Shown in pieces: positions 33,990 to 47,000 of a stretch of 64,000 nucleotides of DNA. The translations under genes were made by a program, and so were the position numbers. The DNA comes from Bryopsis sp. KO-2023 (taxonomy: Eukaryota; Chlorophyta; Ulvophyceae; Bryopsidales; Bryopsidaceae), in contig BSYQ01000004.1 in NCBI GenBank assembly GCA_030272585.1, positions 5,270,001 to 5,334,000 on the forward strand, written 5' to 3'. Below the pieces are notes generated by a model, which saw only the letters and a list, made by a program, of their open reading frames with translations, was not told the DNA's origin and ran no database searches. Numbering within the stretch: the first letter of the stretch is position 1; each line of letters starts with the position of its first letter.

Positions 33990-34444
33990 ATACGCTAGAT
34001 CAATTATAGTGGCTTCGAGAATTTTGACAGTGGTTTGGTTGGGATTCTGAGGAGAGATTTTTCTATGTTGGTTTTCAGAACGGCAACGTGAATGCGAAGG
34101 ACACTAAATTCCTGTACAACCAGGCGTATGATTTTTTTGACGGAGCGATTGTTGTGGAGGTGAGGAACACTGTGCCGTTGAGCTAGGTTCTCCATTTGAA
34201 TAGATTCTGATGGAGGTTTGCATGAAATGGCTGACTTAATCAAATTTCTGCGCCCATTGTGGTTTGCTTTTGTTTCTCTATTCCTACTGTGGGAATGAGT
34301 CGTTTATTACAGTTCGTATTAAAGATTTGTGACAGTGGTTCTGTTTTTTCGTTTTTGATTTTGCAGAAGTCGCAAGCCAGATATGACAATTGCGAATTCA
34401 CTGGAAACACTCCCGACGATCCTTCCCAGAGGGGGGGTCAGTGA
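30376..34444 (+). CDS. Secreted right-handed beta-helix (pectin-lyase-fold) protein
   Basis: Exon 1 (30376-30448) is a signal peptide starting MKAVSII and ending AQAT before G|GTAAGA. Confident later exons are 31079-31237, 31440-31830, 32090-32242, 32480-32557, 32761-32838, 33250-33486, 33681-33758, 34079-34159 and 34367-34444 (TGA). They encode repeating coils such as ITDSTFGNN, DSNFANNKASYYAAGIYAL, SESTFANNKANYFTGAVYAL and NSAFNDNSAKEFAGAIFVQ: N-rich turns and short strands every 26 residues, the mark of a parallel beta-helix. From 31831 on, introns are all phase 0 and exons are 26, 27, 51 or 79 codons, that is, one, two or three coils. The part between 30449 and 31078 is unclear: an exon from about 30520 should exist, but the obvious frames stop early. 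A wall or surface protein is likely; no catalytic residues are recognised. Confidence 0.78.
33954..33988. repeat. (GT)n microsatellite
   Basis: About 17 GT repeats inside an intron of the beta-helix gene. Confidence 0.95.
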
Positions 34445-36373
34445 AATGTTTTCTGCAAAAGAAAAAAGAAAGGTTAAAAAAAATTGCAGAATGGAAAGAA
34501 AAAGAAAGTGACAACCCTGGGAAAGGGACAACAACAACAAATGGGGATATGAAGAAAAAAAAAAGAGAAAAAGAAAAGAAAGATGGAGAAAAAAAAACCA
34601 GAGGCATAATGACGAAAAAAAAAAAGAAAAGATTGATGGGGTTGGGGTTTGGGGGAGCCGAAGGTTTGGGTTTTATGTATAAGGTTTTCTTGGTGAATTT
34701 GCGAAAAGGGAAAGAAAAAAAAAGAAAACCTGGAAAGACGTGAATGTCTTATTTTCATTTCAACTGCTATGGTTCGTTTTTGGTTAAAAAAAAAACGACC
34801 TTGAACAAAAAAAGAAAGAAAAAAATTATATACTCGTGAAAACTAAAAACCTGTCAAGATTGGCTGGCTACTTTTTTGACGAAACATTTTCTCAGGTCAG
34901 TTGGTTTAGGTTATATATAAGGGGCAGATATTGGGTGTAGGAATTTTCAAATGGGGAGAAAGACAACAAAATCGTCGCTTGATTATTGCCGGAGATCTGG
35001 TTTTTTTTAGAGAAAGGGCTCCTCCGGTGATATATTTCTGTCATGCGCAACACAATATTGTTTTTTTCCCCGAATTTCTGGGGCTTTGGATATATTTTTC
35101 ACATGGGTTTGCCATTTAAATGGGGGTTGATGTTGCTAGATTTTGTGGAGTAGATAGATATATATGTGTGTATGGTTACCTAGGTTTGAGGGGGCATTGT
35201 GCTCCTCTTTTTGGAAAAAAAGGATTTCGACCGAAGAGAATAACTTTTTGGATAGGAGCAAGCTTAGGTGACTGCATTAAGAAGTATATATTTGAAGAAG
35301 TAGGAGGAGGATTTACTAACTACAAACCAGCAACATGTTGTTTTGGGAAGGGCTTTTTGGGGTGGTACGTGGCCGCGGATGATATTGCATGGGGGTTTAA
35401 AAAAAAAGGGGTGGGGTGTGATTTCACTACTTTGTTGAGCTTGTTCTAAGAAAACAAAAAAAAAAGAGAAAGAAAGAAAGAAAGAAAGAAATGTTGAGAT
35501 GGGGTTTAAAAAACAAGAAAGGTAAAAAAGAAATCGTGAGTCGGAAGTCACAATGTCAAATTTGCGTGAATTTGAAAGTTTACCAAAAATTTGGAGATAT
35601 CGAAGATGTATTTGAGTTATGTTGTGTAAGATTCTATGAATCTTGAATGGAAAAAACTTGGTGTTTTGATTTCTGGCAATGCAGTGTTGTTCATTTGAAC
35701 GTACCATCCAAAAAGAGAAAAACAGAAAGGAGCTGATCATTAACAGCAAGAAGGGATAATTTCAGACAAATACCATTTTTCTAAAATACCTGCAAACCAA
35801 TTGAAAGTACTCTGTGCACCAGAGACTTCTGCCTCTCCACTATAATGTTTCATTACAATAAAATCTTCCTATATCTTGTTCAAATCCATCCTCCAGCTAT
35901 AATGCCTGCTATACAACCCCAAATCCCATCTGGAAACACTACACAGAACAGAAAAATGCCAATCAATCTTTTCCACCCCTTTAATAAATTCCCCTCATTT
36001 TCCGGATTGGAAATGGTGGAAAGATTGAACTATCTCTTCAAAAAATTGATTGTATTCACCAAGACTCTCTCCCCCTACCCCCAGATTTCAACACAAGCAT
36101 TGGCAAATTCAGGCATGACAAAACTTGCTTGGCATAGCAATAAAATTCCAGCCACAGTTTCAGAACATTGGACTCTCACTTCGACCGATTCCCTTTTGAG
36201 TCCCCCCCCCCTCCCAAAAGCACCGCAAACGAGTTAACCAAAAGCTCGAAAAAAAAAAAGTTCTCCTCTTACACCCAACGCCTCCTTTTCTCATGGCTGG
36301 GATGCCTTCGCCTCAAAATCCACTGCATCCCAAACTGGAGCCTTGACGACGCTCCATCCCCTTCCCCACAACC
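34445..36373. other. Purine-rich, gene-poor spacer
   Basis: The first 350 bp are A/G-rich and open only because of composition. A frame at 35120-35449 is open for 109 codons but has no domain or splice context. Between the 3' ends of two convergent genes; nothing else is supported. Confidence 0.45.
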
Positions 36374-39269
36374 TCAGCAGAGATCGAAGAACAAGCCGCT
36401 GACGGTAGTGGCTTCCCCCTCTGGCCACTGATCGTCGAATGCCTTCTCGTTGGGGGTGGACACCTCCTCAACGGCAGCGCTGGGATGAGAACCGTCCCCA
36501 CTTGGTTCGACATCAGCCACCACTGCCTCCACCGATTCAGCTGGGAGCACACTCCCGTCAAAAACTTGTTCTCCTTGAGAGCTCCCCCCATGTGGTTCTT
36601 GGTCATCATCGCCGTCGCCAGGACCTTCGCTTTGCTCGGTGCCGGGACTCAGCGGGGAACCACCGCTGCTGCTGGCGTTGACACAGCTCCATTGAGAAGT
36701 ATGGTCCCCCCAAAACCCACAGTCCTCCCACTGCTCATCATCTCCACTGCCAATGGTTCCACCAGCGTCCTCCCATATCCCAATTTCCCCATCGTAACGC
36801 GTGAGGTCCAGACCTTCAGGGACCCACGGCAAGCTGAAGGGCGTTCTCGTCGATGCAGCAGATAGAAGACCGGCTCCGCAAAACGCAAAGTTATCCTGTT
36901 TTGTTGTCGTGGGCGTCAAGGCACACGGAGTTGCATCTCTCTGAATCGTGTCTGCTTGTGGTTTCTCCAAGCATTTGGCGGGGGGCTTTTGGCAATCGAT
37001 TTGAACAGTCTTTGCTACACACTCTTTCTCCTCTGCGACCCATGACGATTTTCCCAAACGTGACGACTCTCCAAATCGAAAATCTGAAAAAGTTAAGCGC
37101 ACACACACACACAAAAATTAGCATGCACAGAGAAGCAAGCAAAACATATTTCCAAAAGAGGACAACAGTCAGACGAGATCACTCTGAAGGTTTCCAGCGC
37201 TCAACAGATGGGAAGAACTGAAACTTGGGACCCACTTGTAAAACACTAAGTTAAACTCGCCGAAAGCAAGCTACCCACTAACTCCCCCCTAAGAACCGAA
37301 GCCAGCGTCAAGTCCTACCAAAGGGTTCCCATTTGAGCCATGTGGTCATATGGCGAAACTCGTGGTCACTCTCAATCGAGAGTCGGTAAGTCCTGAACAT
37401 TTCTTCGACTTCTGCTGTTGACATCTTTTTCATACCATCGATTTTCATCCAGAACTTGTCGACCTACAAAGAGAACAAAAGTTTTATTACACAAGTCCGT
37501 TTTATTTATCTACATACAATGAATGTCATTCAAAAAGAAAGAAAAAGAGAACAAAAGTCGATCCACATTCAATTGCGATTTTGCCAAGCAGCCAGACTTC
37601 AGATATCAATTCCCATTTCAGAAGGCACAATCAAACTCACCGCATCTTCAGTTGCTGGGATGAAGAATTTGTTGATGTCCAAGGAGCCTTTCCTATTCCA
37701 TGTTTGAACCCTGGCTGCCAACTCCATCAGCGCTCGTTTTCCTCCACCTGGGAGTCCGTTCTGCACGTCTCTCTGAATATGGCTGATCTCTGCAGCTCCA
37801 GGTCCCAGAATCCTAAGGACGCATCCCACTGTGGCTCTGTTCCAATCGTGCCTGGCCCCATCCTCTTTGCCTTGAGTGTCTTCCGTGAATAGAAACGAGA
37901 AATTGGACCTCGACAGCGGGTCATTGGCAAAGGTAACTGGATCCAGCTTGAAAGGATGCTAGAAACACATACATACACAAAAAAGTGATTGAGTAATTGA
38001 CCTGAGTGTCCAGACCAAAGATCTTCATTTTCAAATTGGTCAACCAATTGGTTATCCAGAAAAAAAAAGAAAAAGAAGAAAAAATAATTCATTAAAAAGC
38101 GGCTTTGTCCCAGAATCAACCATGATTGGTTATCCCGAAGTACATATATGTACTTCGGGATATATATTGCCCATACCTTTTCAAAGATAGTCAGCAGTTT
38201 GACGAGTCTATCCAAGCTTTCGTCGTCCATGAACTCCCATTTGCCCCACGCTTGCCAATCTGGGATATTGGCCGCCAACAGCCAACGCTCATGGCATTCA
38301 TCCTGGCAAACAATGCCGCATTTTACCTGCACAGCAATTGACTAGCTTAGACTCCTCAATGAACTATCCATTCACCATAGTAAAGAAATGACATGGCCAG
38401 GTCATCATCATCGAATTGATCAGCTGTGGATAAACATATCTTTGAGCATTTGATTCAGCTGTGGGTAAACATATCTTTGAACATTTGATTCCTACCTGTT
38501 TTCCACAGTTCATGCATAAAGGCTTGCTGCAGCAAAAGCACATCTTCCCCTTGGAATTTTTCAGGGATCGAGTGCAACCTCCACATCTTTGGCCAGCACT
38601 CCATAGGACCTGAACACACCAAGCCACACAAAAGATTTAACTCAGAATTCTGGAAAAGGTTGGAATCCACAGGTGGTGCAGTTAAAACAAAGAGATAAAT
38701 TCTTTCCAATGCCTTTGGATATAAAGTTATGCTTCTTGAGTACCAATAGACAGACATGCAGCATGTTGAGCAGGCAAGGGGCAGAGGGCAGCGGTTTTTT
38801 ATACGAAACTCGTTTGCTAGGTAGGAAGGTCCTCCACTTACCGCGACTTCGCTTTTACGGCACCCCTGAGCCTTCCTGGCCGCTTTCTGTAGAAACCAGA
38901 CACAACAATAGTATCAACACAGCCACATCTGTCGGAAATGTTCGAGTAGCCGACATGAGCAGCTTGCTGGTGTCAACAGAAAGTTAACAGAATCAATTAT
39001 TACGTGTTAAAACATAAAGCTGCCCAGGGAAAGAGAGACGGACCTTCGTTTTGAACTACGAACCCACGGCAATTATTTTTCATGTTTGCCAGAAATCGCG
39101 CAACGAGCAAGAAACGGCTGGACGCACACCTCACTTTTATCTTATCACCGTATTTTGAGTGACAGGGGAAAGAAAAACGACCTGGTCGGGCAGACAGCGA
39201 TACCTGACTTGTGTTGGGAACTCCCGCCTCCTCTCGCAAGCGTTTCTTCCCTCCAGATAGGCGTGCCAT
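36374..39269 (-). CDS. Unrecognised protein with a cysteine-rich zinc-finger-like module
   Basis: Exons 39269-39204, 38886-38842, 38609-38496, 38326-38177, 37958-37641, 37463-37319 and 37083-36374 join in phase to 515 residues. After a short basic N-terminus (MARLSGGKKRLREE) comes a cysteine cluster across exons 3 and 4: RCGGCTRSL, KMCFCCSKPLCMNCG, VKCGIVCQDECHERW. The CxxC pairs suggest a zinc-binding module of about 50 residues. The middle (to about residue 280) is globular-looking, with Trp-rich DWQAWGKWEF and FFIPATEDA. The last exon is a long acidic, Gly/Ser/Glu-rich tail that is probably disordered. I cannot name the family. A nuclear or cytosolic binding protein would fit, with no signal peptide seen. 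It is divergent from the PLAC8 gene, about 0.9 kb apart. Confidence 0.72.
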
Positions 39270-40187
39270 TTTTCTCCACTGTTCGAACGAAAGGAAAAAG
39301 CAAATGATGGCCAAGGAATAAGGCTCGGAAAAAAGGCGCAGAACTGGTGGAAAGAGACGACGTCCAAAACAAGCCCGGGCTGCCAGAATCGACGACTTTT
39401 TTCGGTTGTGTAACCGATTCAAATGGATTTCATCAGTTTCCGATATCTCATGAGTCACGTGATCCAGTTTTTGCTTGCAGTTGTTCCGAAGGCGGCCATA
39501 GCTCGGCAAAGGTGTTACAACTCAAGCTTTCGTCAAAAACTTATTCCGAGACTTTTTATTTAAGCCTCCCTTTGTCTATTTTTCCATCTGCTTTTTGTTT
39601 CTAAAGGGGTCTGCAATGTCTTCGTTGCTCTTACATATTCTGTGTACACCCTTTTTTTTCCATTCCCCTGTTTGCCTAGCCCTGGAAAGACCTCTTCTGC
39701 TCAGCTGTTTCGAGCATAGGTTTCAGGAGGATTTTGGACGCCATCCGGCTACTTCATCTCTTTTCTAAATTTAGAAAATATGGCTGTAAAACTATCTTTG
39801 AAAAGGAAATTAGTGTGTGTATATATTCTGTTTTTTATTGCTCTATCTGGCCAAATCTCTAGTCTCGTTCACAAGCAAAAATAATCGTTCTCGTTCATTT
39901 AATCGTGTTTGTTTGTTTGTTCACAAGCACCAAAACGCCAAAACGCAGCAATTGCAATTAATTGATGTGAAGGGGGAAAGTCCCCCCCCCCTTCACGGCT
40001 GTCAATCTTTGAAAAGCGACGTCCCTGTCCTTGACATGCACACGAAACGCTGAGGTTGTCGTCAAGCCCTATCAGATCCCTTCTCCGAGCCATAAGAGCG
40101 CCAACATCAACCCAACCCAACCAAAGTCAATTACCCCCCCCCCCCGCCCCGCTTGCCTTGCTCCTCTTTCATTTTCAAACTTTCACG
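39270..40187. other. Divergent promoter region
   Basis: Lies between the starts of the zinc-finger-like gene (minus) and the PLAC8 gene (plus). C-runs occur at 39984-39991 and 40134-40144. No coding sequence is supported. Confidence 0.5.
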
Positions 40188-41381
40188 ATGTCAGGAGAAC
40201 AGCAGGAGAGGTGGAGCACCGGGATATGCGGGTGCTTGGATGACTGCGAGAATTGTGGGTCGGCAGTCTCGTCTTTGCAAGGATTTTTTTTAACGAAACC
40301 CAGTGTTTATTTTTGCTGTTGCTCCTCTTACCCGCGACGTTCCGTGCAGGCTGTTTCACGTGCTGGGTCCCTTGCGTGGCTTATGGATTGAACGTAAAAG
40401 GTATGACCTGTTTGCGAACCTCGTCGGCTCGCTTTCCCTGCTCAGCCCCCCAGGTTACAGAAGGGGTTGGACTTCGTTTTCAATATTGTCTCTTGTGTTT
40501 GCTAGATATGCATGAGGGTGACACGGAAGAGTCCGTCCCTAAGCATTGCTTCCGGTTTGCGTTGCTGTCTATGATTGGCTGCTGGTTTTGCTCCTATCGC
40601 AAGCGAACCTATTTGAGGACGAAGTATGGGTTACCGGTAAGCGGTGCATGCTCGCGTAATCAACATATCATGAAATGGATACATGCATCCCTTGCAATTC
40701 TTTGGGTTAAAGAAAGTGAAGTAGCCGCCACTCCGCGATGTGTGCTGAAAACCTTTTTTAACTTTTTTTGCTTTGAAAGCGCTGGACAAAGCCATAGGAA
40801 ATGATCTGGCCGTCGAGAACGCGATTTGATTTGATATAGAGATCATCCCCTGCTTGGTGTTGAATGTTTTATTTGTAATGCTGGCAGGAATCTCCGTGCC
40901 ATGACTGCTGCACCCATTTTTGGTAAAATCAATCTGATCGGTGCATTCGATTCTTTCAACACAAACTTCAGAGTTTGAATATGAAGATTTATATTTCTTT
41001 CACAATGTGGATAAAGGATGTCAGAAAAACCGTGGTGCTGAAAGCTTTACCTTTTGTCTTATATTGCAATATATATCGTTCCAATTGGAACGATAAAACA
41101 AGGCTTATATTTTTGATACATTTGCGAGGATGTTGGTCAGCTGGGCTAACTGCAATGATTTGCTCCTCCCTTGAATTCAAAACAAGCCAGAGTTAGGTGG
41201 GAACCTGCAAAGGTTCTCACACACAATATAAGACTTTATTTTAATTGTTGCTTTCGAATTTCCTTTTGACAGGTGCAATCCATGTGCTCTGTGCCAAGAG
41301 GCGCGCGAACTCAAACACAGGAAGTCTTTGAGTGCTCCTCTGAGCGGGCCTCCTCCTGTTTCCATCGAATCAAAATCTTAA
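40188..41381 (+). CDS. PLAC8-family (FW2.2/PCR-like) membrane protein
   Basis: Exons 40188-40254, 40350-40400, 40506-40636, 40888-40922 and 41273-41381 join in phase to 130 residues ending in TAA. The PLAC8 signature is complete: WSTGICGCLDDCEN, then CCFTCWVPCVAYG after the first intron, a hydrophobic helix around MIGCWFCSY, the RKRTYLRTKYGLP segment, and the closing cysteine block with CALCQEARELKHR. Plant and algal relatives act at the plasma membrane in cell-size control and in resistance to or export of metals such as cadmium and zinc. Which role applies here cannot be told. The protein is compact, as is usual for the family, and has a short Ser/Pro-rich tail. Confidence 0.92.
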
Positions 41382-42810
41382 TTATAACATTAAAAAAATA
41401 TGTATATGTATCCATGATGCACACACATTTTTGCCGTAATTAATGACCCCGAATAGTATAGGAATCGAAAATCAGATTTGCATGTGTTCTTAGTTCAATA
41501 CATTAAGAATTAAGCAGTGTTGATCTTTCTCGGGAAAAAAAAAGTGAATAGAATCCATTTTTTTTTTCAGAAGACATTATTGCTGTTCTCTATTTCACAT
41601 TTTTTTCATATTTCTACTTCACACTGTTATTTTCACTGATTTTTTTTTTTTTGAGCCAACAAAAATTATTGTTTCTGAACCCTATGATAGATGTTGAGGT
41701 CCCTATATATCTGTGTGTTTTTGTCATATGTAAAGTAGCAATATCGGGGATTTTGAGTTAATGGTTTTTTGTGAGAGAGAGTGTGTGCTGGAGTGGGAGA
41801 GATTCAGAACTTTGTAAGGTGTTTTCCTTAAACAATCACGATTCAACATTTCGTTATGTTGCTTGCATCTGTTACTGTATTTATTTCGTCTCTTTGAATG
41901 ATTTGTAAGTTATCTTTTTTTAAGTGGAAGCCCGTACAGAAATTTATTATTCTTAATAATAGTTTATTAAATTATTTTTTAAATTTATTATTCTTGATAA
42001 TAGTTTATTAAATTATTATTAACCCAAAAAAACACACAAAGTTTAACAGAGTGAACCGTTTCGTTGCTTTTCCTTGTGATATTGAGATGACAGGTATGGG
42101 TGGGACATGTTTCTTGCCAAACGAGTTACAAATAAAATAGACAAACAACCACCTTCGTCCAAGTTTTTCTTCCCAGCGATCTCCAAACGAGGGAGCACTG
42201 GAACCAACATCCAGTCACCCGTGCTACTAGTCTGCAGTTTCCTGATCAAAATTTTAGTTCCGGGTGGAAAAACCTGCACACCAGAAGCCTGTCCCTGGCA
42301 GGCAGTGGCTTGGTTAGGCTGAGTCAGTTTTTCGATTTCGGCTCAGGGATTGTGAGCACCTACATCCAGACTAGTTTAACCTATACCTTTTTTGCAACTG
42401 CAAAATTCTGGGAGCTGTTGAAGTTCACAAAGGGAACTCCTTCATGAAACGATTTTGTTCTCATTTGTTCTCATTATACCGCCCTTTTCTTTCACTTCAT
42501 GTGAAAAATGAACTGAATGATTTCTGGATTGTTGTTTCCAGAAAGTTTTGGTCAAGAGTTCATGCTCAGGCAGTGAATCTAAATTTGGGTTGGATTGCTA
42601 CTGCTCTTTGTGGAGATCGAGCCCAGTTCATGGACCAATTTCTTCATTTTTTGATATTTCCATGCCATATCCACATGCATTCGTTCACTTGGGATTAAAA
42701 CCATGGTTGGTGGAAAAAAGATACACACACACAAATATCGCCCCACCGCATTTGTTTTTTTTGAACATAATTTTTTAAAAGTAAACAAAGTGAAAGTATG
42801 ACACGCTGCT
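41382..42810. other. AT-rich intergenic DNA
   Basis: A direct repeat of about 43 bp with core ATTATTCTTRATAATAGTTT occurs twice between 41942 and 42022. No gene is supported on either strand. Confidence 0.45.
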
Positions 42811-43421
42811 GACCAGTTGTACAACTCTCGTGACCAAAATCGCCTGATTTCGGACACGCAAAATCATTGTTCCAATCATTGCATCAAAAGAGGACTTGAA
42901 TCGATGTCTTTCGATTTGAAAATTTGGCAGCAATTTTTTCAAGTGTTTTCCAACACGTCTCCAAATGTTTATGATTTTTGGATTGTTTGGTGTGTTTTTG
43001 TTAGGGGCCTAGATTTTTCCCCTCTTTTGCTGTGGGGGTTCCAAATCTAGCCTCATCTTTCATTCACTTCCTGAATCAAATTTCACTCAAAAACATGCCC
43101 ACGGGGTTGTGGTTCTTTTAAATAAATTGGCGCACTTCAAAAATACCAAAAACAATACCCAGCACGGCGGCAACAGACACGAATTAGAGGCGAAAAATCG
43201 ACGATTCAGACGATTTTCCGCCTGAATTAAGTCACGATTCGTCGATTACTCACAATTTACGCAGGCAATCGAAACGAAACTTTGATGGTGGCTGTGCAAT
43301 GTTTTTACCATACTACAGTTAAAATTTCGAGGCGTGTCAGAAAGTGGTTACCTAAAAATTTGGGATAAGAAAATACTCTCTTATTGGCCACTTTTTGGTC
43401 ACGAGAGTTGTACAACTGGTC
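42811..43421. mobile_element. MITE with 29-bp perfect terminal inverted repeats
   Basis: The left end 42811-42839, starting GACCAGTTGTACAACTCTCG, is the exact reverse complement of 43393-43421. The 4-bp sequence TGCT borders both ends (42807-42810 and 43422-43425), a possible target duplication. The 611-bp body has no transposase. The end repeat itself contains the palindrome GTTGTACAAC. The superfamily is not clear. Confidence 0.8.
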
Positions 43422-44038
43422 TGCTTCCAATGGTTGAATTCCTTCTTTTCAACAAAAGCAAATTCAATGAATCTGGGTTTACAGCTTGTACAATAACAAC
43501 CCCACCAACAAAGAAAAAGGAAAAGAAAAAAAAGACAAAGAAAAAAAAAAAGGCAAAGAGTTTTAGAAAAAAAAAAAGCAAATGGTGGTGGGTGCAAGAT
43601 CGCATTCACAGTTTCCTCTCCAGACCTCCCCCCCTCCAGCTTTTCCTTCCACGGATTTTTTTCCTTTCCCCCAATGCAAAAATACCATCATCAAAGGTGG
43701 GGGAGCCTGCAATTCCATCATATTATCTACCCTTTCCTGTTTTTTTTTTCCATTTCAAAAAACATGGACAATTTTCGACCCCGACCCACCCCCACCCCCC
43801 CTTTCTCCAAAATTCTGTCAATGCTCCATTCTCACTCTCGATTTCCCCATTTTCCCCCACATTTTTTTTTCTTCTTCTCCAATTTTTCTTGTTTTAAAAA
43901 AGATCAAATTCCTTTCCTTAATAAAATCAAAGAGTCGGGGCGGAACTGTGTTCATCCTATATATATAATCATTTCCCTCCCCCCCCCCTCCGCCTCCACC
44001 TAGGATTTTTCGATCGGCCCATTCTTTGATAAAAAAAA
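43422..44038. other. Spacer downstream of TIC236
   Basis: A- and T-rich homopolymer DNA. Frames that are open here are low complexity. The 3' untranslated region of TIC236 should start at 44038 and run leftwards. Confidence 0.45.
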
Positions 44039-47000
44039 TCAAAGCAATCTGGGTCGACCCTCGCTGCTGTATTCCAGCATGAGGGTTCGAGTGGTTGGAG
44101 GAGAGTTGGCCACGGTCGCTGAAAGCCTGAAATTTTCGGTGAGGTTCAAAGACAGATTCCATTGAGTGCCATAATCGGCCCCTCTCATCTTGTGCGCCAC
44201 CACCGCCTGGACCGTTGGCCCAAACTGAACTTCGACCTCCGTTCCGGTGATAAGACTGGTAACGATGTTGTGGAGGTCCAGTCGATCGGCATTCGTCAGT
44301 AAATCAGGAATGTTTGGAGCCGAAACCAGCCTCCATCTGCATTCCCCCCCAACCACCACCACCACCATAAAATAGTGTTAATCCTTGCATTTTTTGTCTT
44401 ATGACATGTTTCGTTTTCGATTCCAGAAATGGGTTTCTTGATGCTGATGTACGAAACGAAGGCAGAATCGAGGTGTTTTATTTTTAATGAAAGCGTTTTT
44501 GGTGGGGAGCGGAGGACTTGACCTAGTTTCTTTAGAAATGAAAACGTGAAACTGATGGTAAATTGTTTTTAAGAAAACGCAAAAATTTCCGAATATACTG
44601 TTGGAATTTCAACGTACATCGATCAGTTGCCATCCCATTCTATTTTCTTTCAAATGAACTGTTTCCAGTTTTTTTTTTTTAGGGTCCTGTTCATTTCTCC
44701 AAAATAAAATAAAATAAAGGCACTGAATGTATTGCAGTATTTTCTCAAACATATACAATATATATTAAATATTATTTCTTTTCTTCTTCCCAAACTCACC
44801 GAGCAGCCCCAATTTGGCCTTGGGTATCAAGTCTGGGCGTCATGGTTGCCATCGTCGAGGCCGCCAGATTCACGAAAGCCAGCTGACCGTTTTCCGCCAC
44901 CAAAACGTCGTCCAATCTCTTCTGGAACATTTTGGCTGCTTGGGAAAGGCGAACCTCGTCCGTGCCATCCGCTACGATCAGACTCTCTTGCCAAGTGCTG
45001 GCCTTGCCACGACAGATGGCCCTGAACCCCTCCGCTGTCGAGGTGAAAGTGATGTCGACGTTGGGGTCGAAGCCCTGGGTTTTTGGGTTGGGTGGATAAA
45101 CAGAAAGCAGAGGTGAGGCTTCTTGTGTGGGAAAAACAATGTCCACAGAATTCCCTTCCCCCCCAAAAAACGAAAACAGGGAAAAAAGTGAAGGAATTAA
45201 AACAAAAAGGGAAAAAAAACCTGACGGAATTTAAAAAAGAAAGGAAAACAACCCTGAAGAAACTAAAAAAATTGAAGGGAACCCCCCCCGAGAACTAACA
45301 AAAAAAGAATGCAACAACCCCTGAAGGAATTAATACAATTTTTGCACAATCAACCACACCTGCTCGGGGATGAATGTGATTCGCCCAGGTTGGTCAGCTC
45401 TTTCCATTCTCAACTGGGTGGCCAACAAATTCACCATGCCACCGTCGATTTGAATAGTGCCGCTTGGCACGATGGTGCTTGGGTCCAAGCCCCCAGAAAC
45501 CTCCACCGAGCCAGAGATCGCCAGATTGACCATCAGGGGCACTTGAAAACGGAGCTCCGACCCCAGAATCAATCGAAGGTTTTGTAGATGGACCCCAGCC
45601 ATTGAGCTTTCCAGCACCAACTCCGGGGGTTCCTGTGTGGCATTGACAAAACAAACAGCTCAGGGTCAACCAGGCATCCACCAATTTTCCACATGCGATC
45701 ATTTGCAGTAGTATTTCTGTATCGGCTGGGATGAGTGGGGAACTTTTTTTAAATCCATACCTGGAGCATCATGTTCAGTTCTTGGCCCAGCCCCAGAGTC
45801 TGACCCTGAGCCATCCCCCCCATCCCCAAGTTAGCTTTCCCGGGTGCCTTGTCATCGGACGACCCCAACGCTCCGTACTGCAGCTGCAAATTTCCTCTCG
45901 AAAGCTCGATATCTCCCGAAACCACCGGCTCCTTCAACGACTTGGTGATTCTCAAACTGCTGTCCAGACGGCCGTTGTACACACTGCTCATTTTCAGCTC
46001 CAGGCCAGAAACATCTACTGTGAATAGGCCCCAGATATCCCGAGAGCTCGCCATTTCCATGGGCAGGAACCCTCGGGCATGGATGTAGCCATGATTTCCC
46101 GACTTGGCCTCGAATTTTTCCACCGCGATTTTCCCATCTTCGATGGTCATGACTCCTTGGACGTTCTTGAGGGGGTATTTCAGATTGGGGCTGTATATCG
46201 TGGCTCGAGCGATGTGCGCTCCACCTTTCATCTGGGGGTCCGAAATCGGACCGAAGGCGCTCAGGTTAATGTCGGCCGTGCCGTTTTCCCATCTGAAATC
46301 CGGGACCAAAGCAGACATCAACAGCATGCCTCCATCCACCACTTTCACATTAGCATCGATGTTTCCCCGAATGCCGTTCTCTTGCAGGAAAGGCAAGGTC
46401 CCCGATACTTTGACGAGGCCGGGCTTTTCGTCGGGGGTGGCACTGAGATTGAACTGTATTTGACGCTGGTCGTTCAGAGTCAGTTCGGCCTTCGCACCGG
46501 AGAGTCTGGTGGGGCCTACGGCACCATCGTACAGCTGGACGTTCACGACCCCCTCAGGATTCTCGGCGCTTCCCCCCAGGCTCCCTTGGACGTAAAGCAG
46601 CCCATTGACGGGACTACCTGATTTCACCCATCCACACAGAACCCAGGTGAACATGATGCAACTGAATGAACATTTTTAAACAGATGTGGTGGCCAAAAAC
46701 AAGCCAGAAAATCCAAATCGTCTCCCCTCCCCCTCTTTTCCAGACCCCCAAAATCTGTCTCACAAATTACTAAACTGGTACATCAGGGCTAAATTCCTTA
46801 CCCACCCTATCCACTGTTTACACAACTGTTCTGGCTCTTTCCGACAGATTTAAAATGTAACATAATCAATGCATGCAACCACAATTTCCTAGATCGTTCA
46901 GCAAGCCCCACCTTTTGCCAGCCTCTGCATGGGGGTATCCTCCTTCCAGAAATTGAGCCCGAGGGCTTTGGTCGTCCTGTCCCAGCTGTCGACGAATCGA

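Noticed and set aside
34390-34743. Lys/Glu-rich open frame on the plus strand
   Set aside because: It is purine-run DNA just after the beta-helix stop; composition alone explains the open frame.
35120-35449. 109-codon frame, plus strand
   Set aside because: Has an ATG and stop but no recognised domain, no splice context and poor composition. Not strong enough to call.
43490-43900. Open frames 187 and 128 codons long, plus strand
   Set aside because: Made of A-, T- and C-runs (poly-Lys, poly-Phe, poly-Pro); no sign of selection for protein.
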